60,058 nucleotides of DNA from Rhodococcus aetherivorans. Lineage in GTDB: Bacteria; Actinomycetota; Actinomycetes; Mycobacteriales; Mycobacteriaceae. The first letter of the stretch is position 1, and the number at the start of each line of letters is the position of its first letter. The notes under the pieces were generated by a model. That model worked only from the letters and a program-made list of their open reading frames with translations, ran no database searches and was not told where the DNA came from. Shown here piece after piece: positions 1-7,923 of the stretch. Location: contig NZ_JAALEG010000028.1 in the NCBI RefSeq assembly GCF_011058165.1, forward strand, positions 1 to 60,058. The letters are read 5' to 3'. The translations under genes were made by a program, and so were the position numbers.

Positions 1-137
1 ACCAAGATGTTGGCCGCGACCGCCACGACGCTGACGGTGCCGGACAGTGCGGCGACGATCGGGGCGGTCACGACGAACGCGGCCGCCGAGACGGCGCACA
101 CCTCCGCCGCCGAGCGGGGCCAGCCGCAGGCCCGCAG
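1..137 (-). pseudogene. ComEC/Rec2-like membrane protein fragment (runs off the window)
   Basis: The minus strand is open from about position 137 to the window edge. It translates to a hydrophobic stretch containing FVVTAPIVAALSGTVSVVAV followed by AANILV. This resembles the transmembrane competence domain of ComEC/Rec2 DNA-uptake channels, where a 'PlvAalsGqvSlvavpANlla' pattern is typical. The reading would continue leftwards outside the window. Its upstream part is cut exactly where the opposite-strand FtsH-like fragment starts, so the gene looks truncated by a rearrangement. Only about 45 residues are visible, so the family call is tentative. Confidence 0.45.
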
Positions 138-470
138 GTGCGCATGGTACGGGAATTCGGGCTGTCCGAAGCGTTCGGACCGGTGGGGTACGGCTCCGGC
201 GATCCCAACTACCTCCATGCCGACACCAGCGACCGGAGCCTCGTGCGGCCCTACTCGGAACACACCCAGCAGCTCGTGGACCGCGAGGTCGCCCGGCTGC
301 TGCGGGCCGCCGAGGAACGGGCGGTCGCGCTCCTGACGCAGCATCGGACGGCGCTGGACCGGCTGGCCGCGATCCTTGTCGAGGAGGAGACCGTCGACGG
401 CGGCGTCGTCCTCGAGGTGCTTCGGGTGGAAGCGGACACGGCCCGGCCGCAGCGCCTCGGCAGCACCTGA
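138..470 (+). pseudogene. C-terminal fragment of an FtsH-type AAA metalloprotease
   Basis: The 110 codons starting from a GTG match the end of the FtsH M41 peptidase domain: MVREFGLSEAFGPVGYG, then SEHTQQLVDREVARLL, then a final helix with LTQHRTALDRLAAILVEEET. FtsH is a membrane-anchored ATP-dependent zinc protease. The transmembrane segment, the AAA ATPase module and the HExxH zinc site are all missing here. The in-frame codons before position 138 do not look like FtsH, so similarity begins abruptly. I read this as a remnant of a truncated gene and not a functional small protein, although it could still be expressed from the GTG. Confidence 0.7.
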
Positions 471-484
471 GGAATGCGCCCGAC

Positions 485-784
485 ATGATTCGCCGCGCCG
501 CGGGGAACCCGGTCCCCATGGCACCTCTCCCCGACCCCACGACGGCACGGCACTACCGCATCCACGAGACTCCCGACGGTCACCGTTGGGTGATCTGCAC
601 CCACGACCCGTCGCTGGGCATCGATTTCGGCCCGGGACCGGAGGCCGAGTCCTGGGCGCGGGAAGCCTGGGCCGACCTGGAATCCCCGCCGCCGCAGAAC
701 CAGTACAACTGGCGGCCGGCGCCGCCGGGCCTCGCGGGCTCGCGGTTCGGCCCCGACAGGCGGATCCCCGGACCGAGAAGGTGA
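485..784 (+). CDS. Small hypothetical protein
   Basis: An open frame of 99 codons from ATG 485; an alternative ATG at 518 gives 88 residues. The product carries a hydrophilic core with HYRIHETPDGHRWVICTHD and an acidic WAREAWADLE segment, then a proline/arginine-rich tail. No signal peptide or membrane segment is visible and I do not recognise a family. It lies 14 bases after the FtsH fragment and 19 bases before the PPOX gene. A GAGG just upstream of 485 could serve as a ribosome site. Coding status rests on length, third-position GC and the tight fit between neighbours. Confidence 0.45.
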   Translation: MIRRAAGNPVPMAPLPDPTTARHYRIHETPDGHRWVICTHDPSLGIDFGPGPEAESWAREAWADLESPPPQNQYNWRPAPPGLAGSRFGPDRRIPGPRR

Positions 785-803
785 CGACTGGCGGGCGCCT
801 ACC

Positions 804-1214
804 GTGGGGGGTGTGGACGCACGCGCTCTCGTCACCGCCGCCCGCGTCGCACGGCTCGCCACCGCCGGGCCGGAGGGGCACCCGCACCTCGTCCCGATCG
901 TGTTCGCGCTCGCCGGAGACGTCCTCTACACCTGCGTCGACGACAAACCGAAGACGACGCGCCGGCTGCGGCGCCTGCGCAACATCGAGGGCAACCCGCA
1001 CGTCACCGTGCTCGTCGACCACTACGAGGAGGACTGGACGCACCTGTGGTGGGTACGCCTCGACGGCACCGCCACCGTCCACGACCCGCGCTCCGCGGTC
1101 GGCACGGCCGGTCTCGATGCGCTCGCCGTCAAGTACGCGCAGTACCGCGCCGCCCGCCCGGCGGGGCCGGTGCTCCGGATCGCCGATCTGCGCTGGCGGT
1201 CCTGGTCCGCCTGA
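804..1214 (+). CDS. PPOX-class F420-dependent oxidoreductase (TIGR03668-type)
   Basis: A split-beta-barrel flavin/deazaflavin protein of about 136 residues. It starts with the pattern ARVARLATAGPEGHPHLVPI, goes on with VLYTCVDDKPKTTRRLRRLRNI and NPHVTVLVDHYEEDW, and ends with LRIADLRWRSWSA. These are hallmarks of the Rv0121c-like PPOX subgroup that uses coenzyme F420, a cofactor made by mycolata. The substrate is unknown; family members reduce small unsaturated or aromatic compounds. GTG 804 is the longest start, but GTG 813 gives the family-typical N-terminus (VDARALV...). It is cytosolic and looks monocistronic, ending at a strong hairpin. Confidence 0.85.
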   Translation: MGGVDARALVTAARVARLATAGPEGHPHLVPIVFALAGDVLYTCVDDKPKTTRRLRRLRNIEGNPHVTVLVDHYEEDWTHLWWVRLDGTATVHDPRSAVGTAGLDALAVKYAQYRAARPAGPVLRIADLRWRSWSA

Positions 1215-1216
1215 CA

Positions 1217-1248
1217 CGCACGGCCCGCGGCGCCGCGCGGGCCGTGCG
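1217..1248. terminator. Bidirectional terminator hairpin
   Basis: A perfect 13-bp stem (CGCACGGCCCGCG at 1217-1229 pairing with 1236-1248) with a 6-nt loop lies between the convergent PPOX gene (stop 1214) and the PhoX-family gene (stop 1257). There is no T-tract, as is common in actinobacteria. Position and stem strength support transcription termination from both sides. Confidence 0.7.
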
Positions 1249-1256
1249 ATCGAGGA

Positions 1257-2669
1257 TCAATTGATCGGACGACGCCACGGCCCGGTGATGGCAAGGACCA
1301 GCCCGGGCGACTGGATGTTGACGAACAGGGTCTTGCCGTCGGCACTGAACGCCGGTCCGCAGAACTCGCTGTCGTTGAGTTCGTTGCGGGCGATGGCGAA
1401 CGGCTGTCCCTCGGCGGTGACGCCGATGAGGTGGCTGATGCCGTCGCCGTCCTCGGCGAGGATCACGCCGCCGTACGGCGAGACGGTGATGTTGTCGGGA
1501 CCGTCGTAGTTGCCGGTGTCGACGGACGGGTCGGGGTTGACCCCGAACAGCGTCTTCAGCGTGATCGTCTGCGAGGCCGGATCGTAGAACCACACCTGGC
1601 CGTCGTGCTCGGCGACGCTGCCGTCGCCGGTGCGGGCGTAGCTGGCGACGAAATAGGCGCCGCCGTCGCCCCACCACTGGCCCTCGAGCTTGCGGCTGCG
1701 GGTGACCTCGTCGGCGGCGAACTGTGCGCGCACCGGCGTGGTGGCGGCGTCGCGGTCGGGGACGTCGACCCACTCCACCGCGTAGCGCACGCCCGGCTCG
1801 GTGGCCTGCGACAGGTCGGGCACGTGCGTGCCGCCGTCGAGGCACCTCATCGCCTGCAGGCTGCCCGCCGTGTCGCCGCCCGGCGACACGGCGAGTTCAC
1901 GCAGGGCGCCCGGCCCGCCGCGGAAACCCTGCGGCGGCGTCCACCGGAAGAACAGGCCGTTGGGCTCGTCGGCGTCCTCGGTGAGGTAGATCGCGCTCGA
2001 TGCCGGATCCACGGCGACGGCCTCGTGCGCGTACCGGCCGAGGAACTTCAGCGGCACCGGGCTCTTGCCGCGGTTGGCTTCCTGGCTCGCGGGGTCGACC
2101 TCGAAGACGTAACCGTGGTCGAGCGTGAATCCCTTGGAGCCGGCGCGTGCCTCGGTTTCCTCGCACGTCAGCCACGTGCCCCACGGGGTGATTCCGCCGG
2201 CGCAGTTGTTCACGGTGCCGGCCAGGCTGACGTACTGGCCCGTGCGCTGCCCGTTCGGCCCCACCGTGACGGTGGTGGTGCCGCCTCGGGCACCGGGGTC
2301 GTAGGTCAGGCCGTCGACGACGGGCACGCCGAACGGCTCGTCCTTGCCGATCTCGTGGTTGGTCACGATCGTGGAACCGTTGCCCCGCGCGAACACGCCG
2401 TTGGCGTCGGGATCGCTGGGGACGGGCGCGCCGTCGTCGAGGGTCGTCTCGCCGGAGCGCGACACCACGGTGTACGAAAAGCCCACGGGCAGGGCGAGAA
2501 TGCGGTTGGGATCCGGGACGAGCGGGCCGTAGCCGATCGCCGTGCCGGGCACGGCGGACGCAAGTCCGGGGCGCACGAGCGCCTCGACGCTGCCGGCGAG
2601 GGCCACGCCGAGTCCGGCCAGCGCGGTGCGTCCGAGGAACCCGCGGCGATTCAGTGGTGCCGTCGTCAC
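1257..2669 (-). CDS. PhoX-family (DUF839) protein, Tat-exported
   Basis: A 470-residue protein with a twin-arginine signal (RRGFLGR at residues 8-14), a hydrophobic stretch and an Ala-rich cleavage region near residue 40. The mature part has the PhoX/DUF839 beta-propeller signatures GNGSTIVTNHE, NNCAGGITPWGTWLTCEET, HEAVAVDPASSAIYLTED and DNITVSPYGGVILAEDG. PhoX enzymes are calcium/iron-dependent alkaline phosphatases folded before Tat export. Many actinobacterial DUF839 members have no proven substrate, so phosphatase activity is inferred. It lies downstream of the ArsR gene on the same strand with a 117-base gap, so it may have its own promoter. Confidence 0.85.
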   Translation of the reverse strand: MTTAPLNRRGFLGRTALAGLGVALAGSVEALVRPGLASAVPGTAIGYGPLVPDPNRILALPVGFSYTVVSRSGETTLDDGAPVPSDPDANGVFARGNGSTIVTNHEIGKDEPFGVPVVDGLTYDPGARGGTTTVTVGPNGQRTGQYVSLAGTVNNCAGGITPWGTWLTCEETEARAGSKGFTLDHGYVFEVDPASQEANRGKSPVPLKFLGRYAHEAVAVDPASSAIYLTEDADEPNGLFFRWTPPQGFRGGPGALRELAVSPGGDTAGSLQAMRCLDGGTHVPDLSQATEPGVRYAVEWVDVPDRDAATTPVRAQFAADEVTRSRKLEGQWWGDGGAYFVASYARTGDGSVAEHDGQVWFYDPASQTITLKTLFGVNPDPSVDTGNYDGPDNITVSPYGGVILAEDGDGISHLIGVTAEGQPFAIARNELNDSEFCGPAFSADGKTLFVNIQSPGLVLAITGPWRRPIN

Positions 2670-2786
2670 TGTTTCGATACCTCCATCGATCCGGTCGAGT
2701 CCTTCGGACCGTAGGTACCGGAAAGCCCGGTTCGGTGGCCGGCGCGTGACCCGGAACTGAACCGGACGCGAACGTCGCGGAGGCGG

Positions 2787-3452
2787 TCAGGCGACGTCGG
2801 AGTCGACGGGCAGGCCGGCGAGTCGCCACTCGAGCACACCGTCGGCGGCTCGCCGGGCGGGCACGCCGTGGGTGCGCAGCAGCCGGACGGCGTCGTGGGC
2901 GAGCACGCAGTACCGGCCGCGGCAGTAGGCGACGATCTCGCGGCCCGCCGGCAGGTCCGCGAGCCGCTCGGTCAGCTCGTCGAGTGGCACGTGCAGCGCG
3001 CCGGGCAGGTGCCCGGCGGCGTATTCGGCCTCGGGGCGCACGTCGAGCAGGACCACCTCGCCGGTCTCGAGGCGGTGCAGCAGTTCCTCGGTGCCGACGG
3101 CCGTGGTGTCGTCCGGGCCGAGATACGCGCGACGGGCGAGCTCGGTGTGCGGGCGGTGCCGCTGGGCGACGCGGCGCAGGGTGTCCCACAGGACGGCCAC
3201 GTCGTCCCCGGCGAGCGAGTAGAAGATCCGCTTGCCGTCGCGGCGGGACTGCACCAGCCCGGCCGCGCGCAGCGTCTGCAGGTGCGCCGAGCAGGTGCTC
3301 ACCCCGAGCCCGGCGGCGGCGGCGAGCTCGTCCACGCTGCGCGGGCCCTGCGCGAGCAGGTCGAGCAGTTCCAGGCGCGCGGGGTTGCCGAGCACCTTGC
3401 CGACGGCGGCGAACTCCCCGAAGAGGGCGTCCTTGGCGGCTCGGTCAGCCAT
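2787..3452 (-). CDS. ArsR/SmtB-family regulator fused to a rhodanese domain
   Basis: 221 residues. Residues about 10-90 form an ArsR winged helix (LLDLLAQGPRSVDELAAAAG, then STCSAHLQTLRAAGLV and RRDGKRIFYSL). Residues about 125-215 form a rhodanese domain with the active-site loop VAYCRGRYCVLAHDAV, whose first Cys is the expected sulfane-sulfur acceptor. Such fusions are usually redox or persulfide sensors that derepress neighbouring genes. The start overlaps the end of the upstream MFS gene by 8 bases, so the two are one operon and this protein probably autoregulates it. No separate metal-binding Cys motif is obvious in the HTH beyond one Cys near the recognition helix. Confidence 0.88.
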   Translation of the reverse strand: MADRAAKDALFGEFAAVGKVLGNPARLELLDLLAQGPRSVDELAAAAGLGVSTCSAHLQTLRAAGLVQSRRDGKRIFYSLAGDDVAVLWDTLRRVAQRHRPHTELARRAYLGPDDTTAVGTEELLHRLETGEVVLLDVRPEAEYAAGHLPGALHVPLDELTERLADLPAGREIVAYCRGRYCVLAHDAVRLLRTHGVPARRAADGVLEWRLAGLPVDSDVA

Positions 3453-4761
3453 GGGCGGGGTCCTCCTGTGCGACGCGGGCAGGTCGGGGGTGGGTCTCGT
3501 ACATGCGCACCGCGACGATCAGCCCGGACAGGGCGGTCAGCGCGGCCACGACCCACACGGCGGCGTGGACGCCGAACGCGTCGGCGACGATACCGGCCAG
3601 CAGGGCGCCGGCGGCGAATCCGCCGTCGCGCCAGAGCCGGTACACGCCCACGGACCGTGCCCGCCAGGCGGGGTGGGCGACGTCGCCGATCGAGGCGAGC
3701 AGGGTCGGGTAGACCAGCGCGGTGCCGGCGCCGAGCGCCACCGCGGCGATCGCCCACGGCAGGAACGCATCCGAGACGGCGATCACGGCCAGGGCGAGGG
3801 CCTGCAGCCACATGCCGGCGACGATCATCCACTTGCGGCCCCACCGGTCCGACAGCGCGCCGGTGACCAGCTGGCCCACTCCCCACACGGCCGGGTACAG
3901 CGCGGCGAGGACGCCGATCCGGCCGACCGAGAGGCCGGCCGCGGCGAACAGGATCGGGAACAGGCCCCAGGCGAGGCCGTCGTTGAGGTTGTTGACCAGG
4001 CCGGCCTGGCTGGCGGACGACAGTGCCGGTTCCTTGAAGCTGGTCTGGACGAACACCTGCCGGTCGGTGAGCTTGTCGTGCAGGTGGTCGTGGCGTCCGT
4101 CGGCGCGGGCCACGTGGCCGACGGCTTCGAGGCGCGCGTGTTCGCGGGTCTCCTTCACGGCGAGGGTGGACAGTCCCAGGCCGAGGGCCGCGAAGGCGAT
4201 GCCGAGCAGGAACGGCGCCGGCCGCAGACCGTAGGCCTCGGCCAGGTAGCCGGTGGCCAGCGCGGTCGCGGCGACGGCGGCATACCCCGCGGCCTCGTTC
4301 AGTCCCATCGCGAGCCCCCGGCGGGCCGGGCCGACCAGGTCGATCTTCATCACCACCGTGGTGGACCAGGTCAGTCCCTGGCTGATGCCGAGCAGCACGT
4401 TGGCGAAGATCACCCAGCCCCACGACGGAGCCCAGATGAGCAGCAGCGGCACCGGGACTGCGACCAGCCAGCCGGCCACGAGCACCGGTTTGCGCCCGTA
4501 CCGGTCGGAGAAGGTGCCCGCGAAATAGTTGGTGATCGCCTTCGACAGGCCGAAGACGAGGATGAACGACAGGCCGGCGGTGTAGGCGCGGATGCCGAAT
4601 TCCTCCTCGGCGAGCAGCGGCAGCACGGTGCGTTCCTGGCCGAGCATGCCTCCGACGAGGGCGTTGACCACCACCAGCAGCGTGAACTGGGCGGCGTTGC
4701 GGCGCAGGCCGAGTCCGATCCGTTCGCCGGACGGGGTGGTGGGGCGCGTGGGGCTGTTCAT
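3445..4761 (-). CDS. MFS transporter, probable efflux pump
   Basis: 438 residues with about 12 hydrophobic helices and the MFS motif-A loops FSDRYGRKPVL (after helix 2) and LSDRWGRKWMI (after helix 8). The central loop is charged and His-rich (DGRHDHLHDK). It is the first gene of a two-gene unit with the ArsR-rhodanese regulator, 8-bp overlap. MFS genes paired with such regulators usually export a toxic ion or thiol-reactive compound; the substrate cannot be read from the sequence. Start is the ATG at 4761. An AT-rich repeat about 85 bases upstream is the probable operator. Confidence 0.85.
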   Translation of the reverse strand: MNSPTRPTTPSGERIGLGLRRNAAQFTLLVVVNALVGGMLGQERTVLPLLAEEEFGIRAYTAGLSFILVFGLSKAITNYFAGTFSDRYGRKPVLVAGWLVAVPVPLLLIWAPSWGWVIFANVLLGISQGLTWSTTVVMKIDLVGPARRGLAMGLNEAAGYAAVAATALATGYLAEAYGLRPAPFLLGIAFAALGLGLSTLAVKETREHARLEAVGHVARADGRHDHLHDKLTDRQVFVQTSFKEPALSSASQAGLVNNLNDGLAWGLFPILFAAAGLSVGRIGVLAALYPAVWGVGQLVTGALSDRWGRKWMIVAGMWLQALALAVIAVSDAFLPWAIAAVALGAGTALVYPTLLASIGDVAHPAWRARSVGVYRLWRDGGFAAGALLAGIVADAFGVHAAVWVVAALTALSGLIVAVRMYETHPRPARVAQEDPAHG

Positions 4762-4844
4762 GAGCCGCCCTCCGGGGACGTGTGGGATCAGGGTCGCCGC
4801 GCGCCGGGCCTTCCCGGCGGGAGACGCGGCAACGTCACTACGAC

Positions 4845-4864
4845 ATTCTATGGAATTATGGAAT
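4845..4864 (-). promoter_or_regulatory. Candidate ArsR-type operator upstream of the MFS-arsR operon
   Basis: An AT-rich island in GC-rich surroundings reads ATTCCATAATTCCATAGAAT on the minus strand. It is an imperfect dyad (ATTC...GAAT) that also contains a direct repeat of TTCCATA, resembling AT-rich ArsR/SmtB operators. It lies about 85 bases upstream of the MFS start codon. Confidence 0.5.
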
Positions 4865-4905
4865 GAACTGCCACCGACGTCGGAGCGGGTGTGCCCTCGC
4901 GGCGA

Positions 4906-5145
4906 TCAGTGCAGGTTCTCGGCGTGCCGGACCGCCGTCTCCAGATGTTTGTCGACGCTGCGCAGATCCAGGCGCGCGTCGGCGAGGAGGTCGAGGATCT
5001 CGAGGAGCGCGGCCTCGGCGGAGTCTCCGTGGGAATGGCGATCGATCCGCCCGAACTCTTCGCTCAGTTCCTTGATACGTCGATCGAACACGTGCAGATC
5101 GGCCCGCAACCGCGAGGCGTGCCGGGCCAGCTCGGGGGTGCTCAT
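4906..5145 (-). CDS. Small helical hypothetical protein
   Basis: 79 residues, predicted all-helical and highly charged: an N-terminal heptad-like segment (HASRLRADLHVFDRRIKELS), an acidic middle and a C-terminal helix RLDLRSVDKHLETAVRHAEN. No membrane segment, signal peptide or recognised domain. An alternative frame on the plus strand overlaps, but this one has the better codon pattern and a plausible GGAC-type ribosome site before ATG 5145. It stands alone between the MFS promoter region and the next plus-strand gene, with 223 bases of apparently empty DNA at 5146-5368. Confidence 0.5.
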   Translation of the reverse strand: MSTPELARHASRLRADLHVFDRRIKELSEEFGRIDRHSHGDSAEAALLEILDLLADARLDLRSVDKHLETAVRHAENLH

Positions 5146-5368
5146 TGCGGGACCGTCCTTCGATTCGACGTGCGGGGTGTGAAGTCATCGTGGCCGACGG
5201 GGTGCTCCGGCGCCACGCCCGGCACCCGGCCGGTCCGCTCGGCGGATACGCCGCAACCGGCCTTCTCGTCCGGCCGCACAGGTGGAAGAATCACCGGAGA
5301 GCTCCCGCACCGGACTCGACGCCCGAAGCGAAGGGTCCGGGGATGTGCCGCGGGGAGGCGGTGACGCG

Positions 5369-5701
5369 ATGGATCCTGTTCGGCTGAACAGCGGTGTGCA
5401 CCGGTGGTCCACCGAGCATCTCGTGCGGCTCGTGGACCAGAGCACGACGCACGATGCCGCCGTGGGGTGCGGGCCTGTCGAGGCGGCCCGGATCGAATTG
5501 GCCCGCAGACGCGCCGGTGGAACGTTCGATTGGATGTGCCTGGTCGAGGATCCCGCCGACCCGGACCACCGCACGGAGAGCTTGATCCTGTCCCTGCCCA
5601 CGGGAGTGACCGAGGAGCAGGTGCGGTCGGAGGCACTGGCCCGTGCGCGCGCACGGTACGGTCCGCGGGTGGTCGTCCGCCACGTCCGCGCGTACGACTG
5701 A
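5369..5701 (+). CDS. Hypothetical protein
   Basis: 110 residues from ATG 5369, chosen because GGGGAGG lies about 10 bases upstream; the frame is open further up to 5282. The protein begins MDPVRLNSGVHRWSTEHLVR, has an acidic middle (VEDPADPDHRTESLIL) and ends with an Arg-rich helix (ARARARYGPRVVVRHVRAYD). It is probably a small cytosolic alpha/beta protein. No family recognised. It converges with the pseudokinase gene, whose stop is only 19 bases away. Confidence 0.55.
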   Translation: MDPVRLNSGVHRWSTEHLVRLVDQSTTHDAAVGCGPVEAARIELARRRAGGTFDWMCLVEDPADPDHRTESLILSLPTGVTEEQVRSEALARARARYGPRVVVRHVRAYD

Positions 5702-5719
5702 CGAGGTGCCAGCGGACGA

Positions 5720-7156
5720 TCACGGTCCGGCGTCTCCGCTGAATCCCACCTCGGACAGCGACGTCCGGAAGCGGCCGGGCCCGACCGACGCCAGCTCCGT
5801 GATCCAGACGAGCACCTCCGACATCGGTGCCGCCGTCGCCGCCACCGGTATGCGGGTCACGCCGGAGACGAGGACAGCGCCGCCGATCGTCTGCGCCGCG
5901 GGGTGCGGGCCGCCACCGCGGGGCGCGGTTCGGATCTCGACACGCGAACCGGCACTGAGGCTGTCGATCCGGACCTCGCCGAGCCGGACCGGCCGCGGGA
6001 AGGCGATCGTCAGGCCCACGCCGCTCCGGCCGGCCGGGACCGGCCGGGGATACAGGTCGGTGCTCCAGGCCGTGTTCGGGTTGGCGTCCGCCGCAAGGTC
6101 CGCCGTCACCGCATTGTCGGTAGTCCCGTCCCGCGACTGGGCGCGCACGGACAGCGGAACGAGGGGGGCGCTGATCGGCGCCGCCCCGGCACCGATCGTC
6201 GGCGCCACGACGGCGACTGCGGGCAGCGTCGGTGCCGTCACCACGGAATCGCCACCCGGGCCACTCAGGGCGGTGCCGGCGACCCAGCCGACCGCGGCGA
6301 GGCACGCCACCAGAACCATTGCAGCCGAGGCAGGCACGACCGCGATGCGCCGGGGAGGGGTCGCGGGCGGCCGATGCGCCGGGAACCGTTCCGGTGCCGG
6401 CGAAGGGGTTTGGCGGCGTACGGCTTCGGCCGTGCGTTCCGCGCCCCGGAACCGCACGTCGCCACGCGGGAGCATCCGATCCAGACGGTCGACGAAATCG
6501 GTTGCGGTACAAACATGTCCGCCCAAAGCCTCGTCGGCGAGCTGCCGCATCGGCTCTGCGCCGGGGCGCGCCTCGCCGGCGCCGAGCAGGCAGCGCAGCA
6601 CCGCGCCGAGCCCGGCGACGTCGGTCGTCTCGTCCGCACCGGACAGGATCGCGGGGAAGGCGAGGACGGCGGTACCGCACTCGCCGACCCGGACGCGGAC
6701 CGGATCGTCCAGGCACAGGACCGTGGACTGCCGGTGCGCGGCGCGCACCGTCTCGGCCAGGCGAAGCGTCATCCGTGCGGCCGCGGCCGGGTCCGGACGG
6801 TCGGCGGCGACGTCGCGCAGCGACCGGCCCCGCGTCCACTCGGCCACCACCACGCAGTGGTCGGTGTCGCCGACGACGTCGAAGACCCGGGCCGCGGCCC
6901 CTGCCCGCTCGAAGGCCGCCGAGGCGGTCCGCACGCACAGGCCCGGGAAGAAGCCGGCATCCGGGGCGGGGCGAGGCACGAGGGTCAGCGCGACGGTCCG
7001 GTTCATGGCCGTGTCGCGCCCCCGCCAGCACTGCAGGCCGCCCACGGTGCCGTGCCGCTCCACCAGCCGGTAGCGGCCGCCGCCGACGTGCGCTCCGGCC
7101 TCCGGAAGCACCCGTCGATACGTCCCGTCCGGAGCCGAGCCGTCGTTCCCGGTCAT
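5720..7156 (-). CDS. Stand-alone MviN/MurJ-type pseudokinase membrane protein with C-terminal discoidin-like domain
   Basis: 478 residues. Residues about 20-250 follow a serine/threonine-kinase layout (YRLVERHGTVGGLQCWRGRD, VAEWTRGRSLRDVAADRPDP) but lack the essential residues: the VAIK position reads VALTLV without Lys, and no HRD or DFG is present. A single transmembrane helix (residues about 290-315) follows, then an extracytoplasmic beta-rich domain with ANPNTAWSTDLYPRPVPAG and VRLGEVRIDSL, typical of galactose-binding/discoidin folds. This order matches the C-terminal half of mycobacterial MviN, where the phosphorylated pseudokinase binds FhaA, but the MurJ flippase domain is absent. The start has a strong GGGGGAGG ribosome site. 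Confidence 0.75.
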   Translation of the reverse strand: MTGNDGSAPDGTYRRVLPEAGAHVGGGRYRLVERHGTVGGLQCWRGRDTAMNRTVALTLVPRPAPDAGFFPGLCVRTASAAFERAGAAARVFDVVGDTDHCVVVAEWTRGRSLRDVAADRPDPAAAARMTLRLAETVRAAHRQSTVLCLDDPVRVRVGECGTAVLAFPAILSGADETTDVAGLGAVLRCLLGAGEARPGAEPMRQLADEALGGHVCTATDFVDRLDRMLPRGDVRFRGAERTAEAVRRQTPSPAPERFPAHRPPATPPRRIAVVPASAAMVLVACLAAVGWVAGTALSGPGGDSVVTAPTLPAVAVVAPTIGAGAAPISAPLVPLSVRAQSRDGTTDNAVTADLAADANPNTAWSTDLYPRPVPAGRSGVGLTIAFPRPVRLGEVRIDSLSAGSRVEIRTAPRGGGPHPAAQTIGGAVLVSGVTRIPVAATAAPMSEVLVWITELASVGPGRFRTSLSEVGFSGDAGP

Positions 7157-7336
7157 CGACGTCGCCTCCCCCTGAGCCGGATCCTCGCGCCTCATTGTCC
7201 GCCGGAGCGCAGGCGGCCGGGCCCGGATCCGCACTCCGAAAATCCACCTGCGTGATTGACGCGGGCCATTTCGGGTTACCCCCGGGTAGCGGACAACCCC
7301 GCACAGACAGTCCCTACCACCGAGGAGCAGGACGTC

Positions 7337-7894
7337 ATGGACGAAGAGGGCACGTCCGCGGAAGCCCGCGAGGGCTTGCTGGATTCCATCAAGGGCAAGG
7401 CGAAGGAAGTCGCGGGCGCGGTGACCGGCAACGACTCGCTCACCGCCGAGGGCCAGCTCCAGCAGGCCGAGGCCCACGCACGCAAGGAGGCGAACACCGC
7501 CGAAGCCGTCGCGCGGGCGGAGACCGAGGAGGCTGCGGACGAACTCGGGTCGATCCACGAGCGGGGCGCGCAGGAACGAGCGACGGTCCGGCAGGAGGCC
7601 GCGGCCGCGGAGCAGGACGTGCGCCGCCGGCAGCAGAGCGAGCATCTGGTCGCCGAGCAGCAGGCGCAGCACCGGGCCGCGGCCGGGCGGCTCGAAGCCG
7701 AACGCGACGCCCGCGTCGAGACGGCGCGCGCGCAGTCCGCCGAGCGCGCCCGGGTGGCCGAGGCCACCGCCGACGCGATCGATGCCACCGAGGAACACCG
7801 GGAGGCGATGGACGAGGCCGCCGAGGCGCGCGCCGAGGCCGCGCGGGCCCGGCAGAAGGCCGAGAGCCTCGGCGACGACGCCGAAACGCCCTGA
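7337..7894 (+). CDS. CsbD-like stress protein with long charged helix
   Basis: 185 residues from ATG 7337 (GAGGAGCAG just upstream). The N-terminus carries the CsbD signature: LLDSIKGKAKEVAGAVTGN, then DSLTAEGQLQQAEAHARKEA. The rest is a long Ala/Glu/Arg-rich helix with coiled-coil character up to residue 180. CsbD proteins are general-stress proteins of unknown biochemical role. The following coiled-coil gene begins 29 bases downstream, so the two probably form one unit. The region 7157-7336 should hold their promoter; I could not fix a convincing sigma site there. Confidence 0.8.
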   Translation: MDEEGTSAEAREGLLDSIKGKAKEVAGAVTGNDSLTAEGQLQQAEAHARKEANTAEAVARAETEEAADELGSIHERGAQERATVRQEAAAAEQDVRRRQQSEHLVAEQQAQHRAAAGRLEAERDARVETARAQSAERARVAEATADAIDATEEHREAMDEAAEARAEAARARQKAESLGDDAETP

Positions 7895-7923
7895 CCTCTC
7901 ATACCCGACGAAGCGGAGACGAC

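Noticed and set aside
251..862. 203-codon minus-strand open frame over the left-edge genes
   Set aside because: Arg/Ser-rich shadow of the FtsH fragment and small hypothetical gene.
2868..4866. Long plus-strand open frames over the ArsR and MFS genes
   Set aside because: They are antisense to genes with clear domains and give Arg/Gly/His-rich translations without motifs, a usual effect of high GC.
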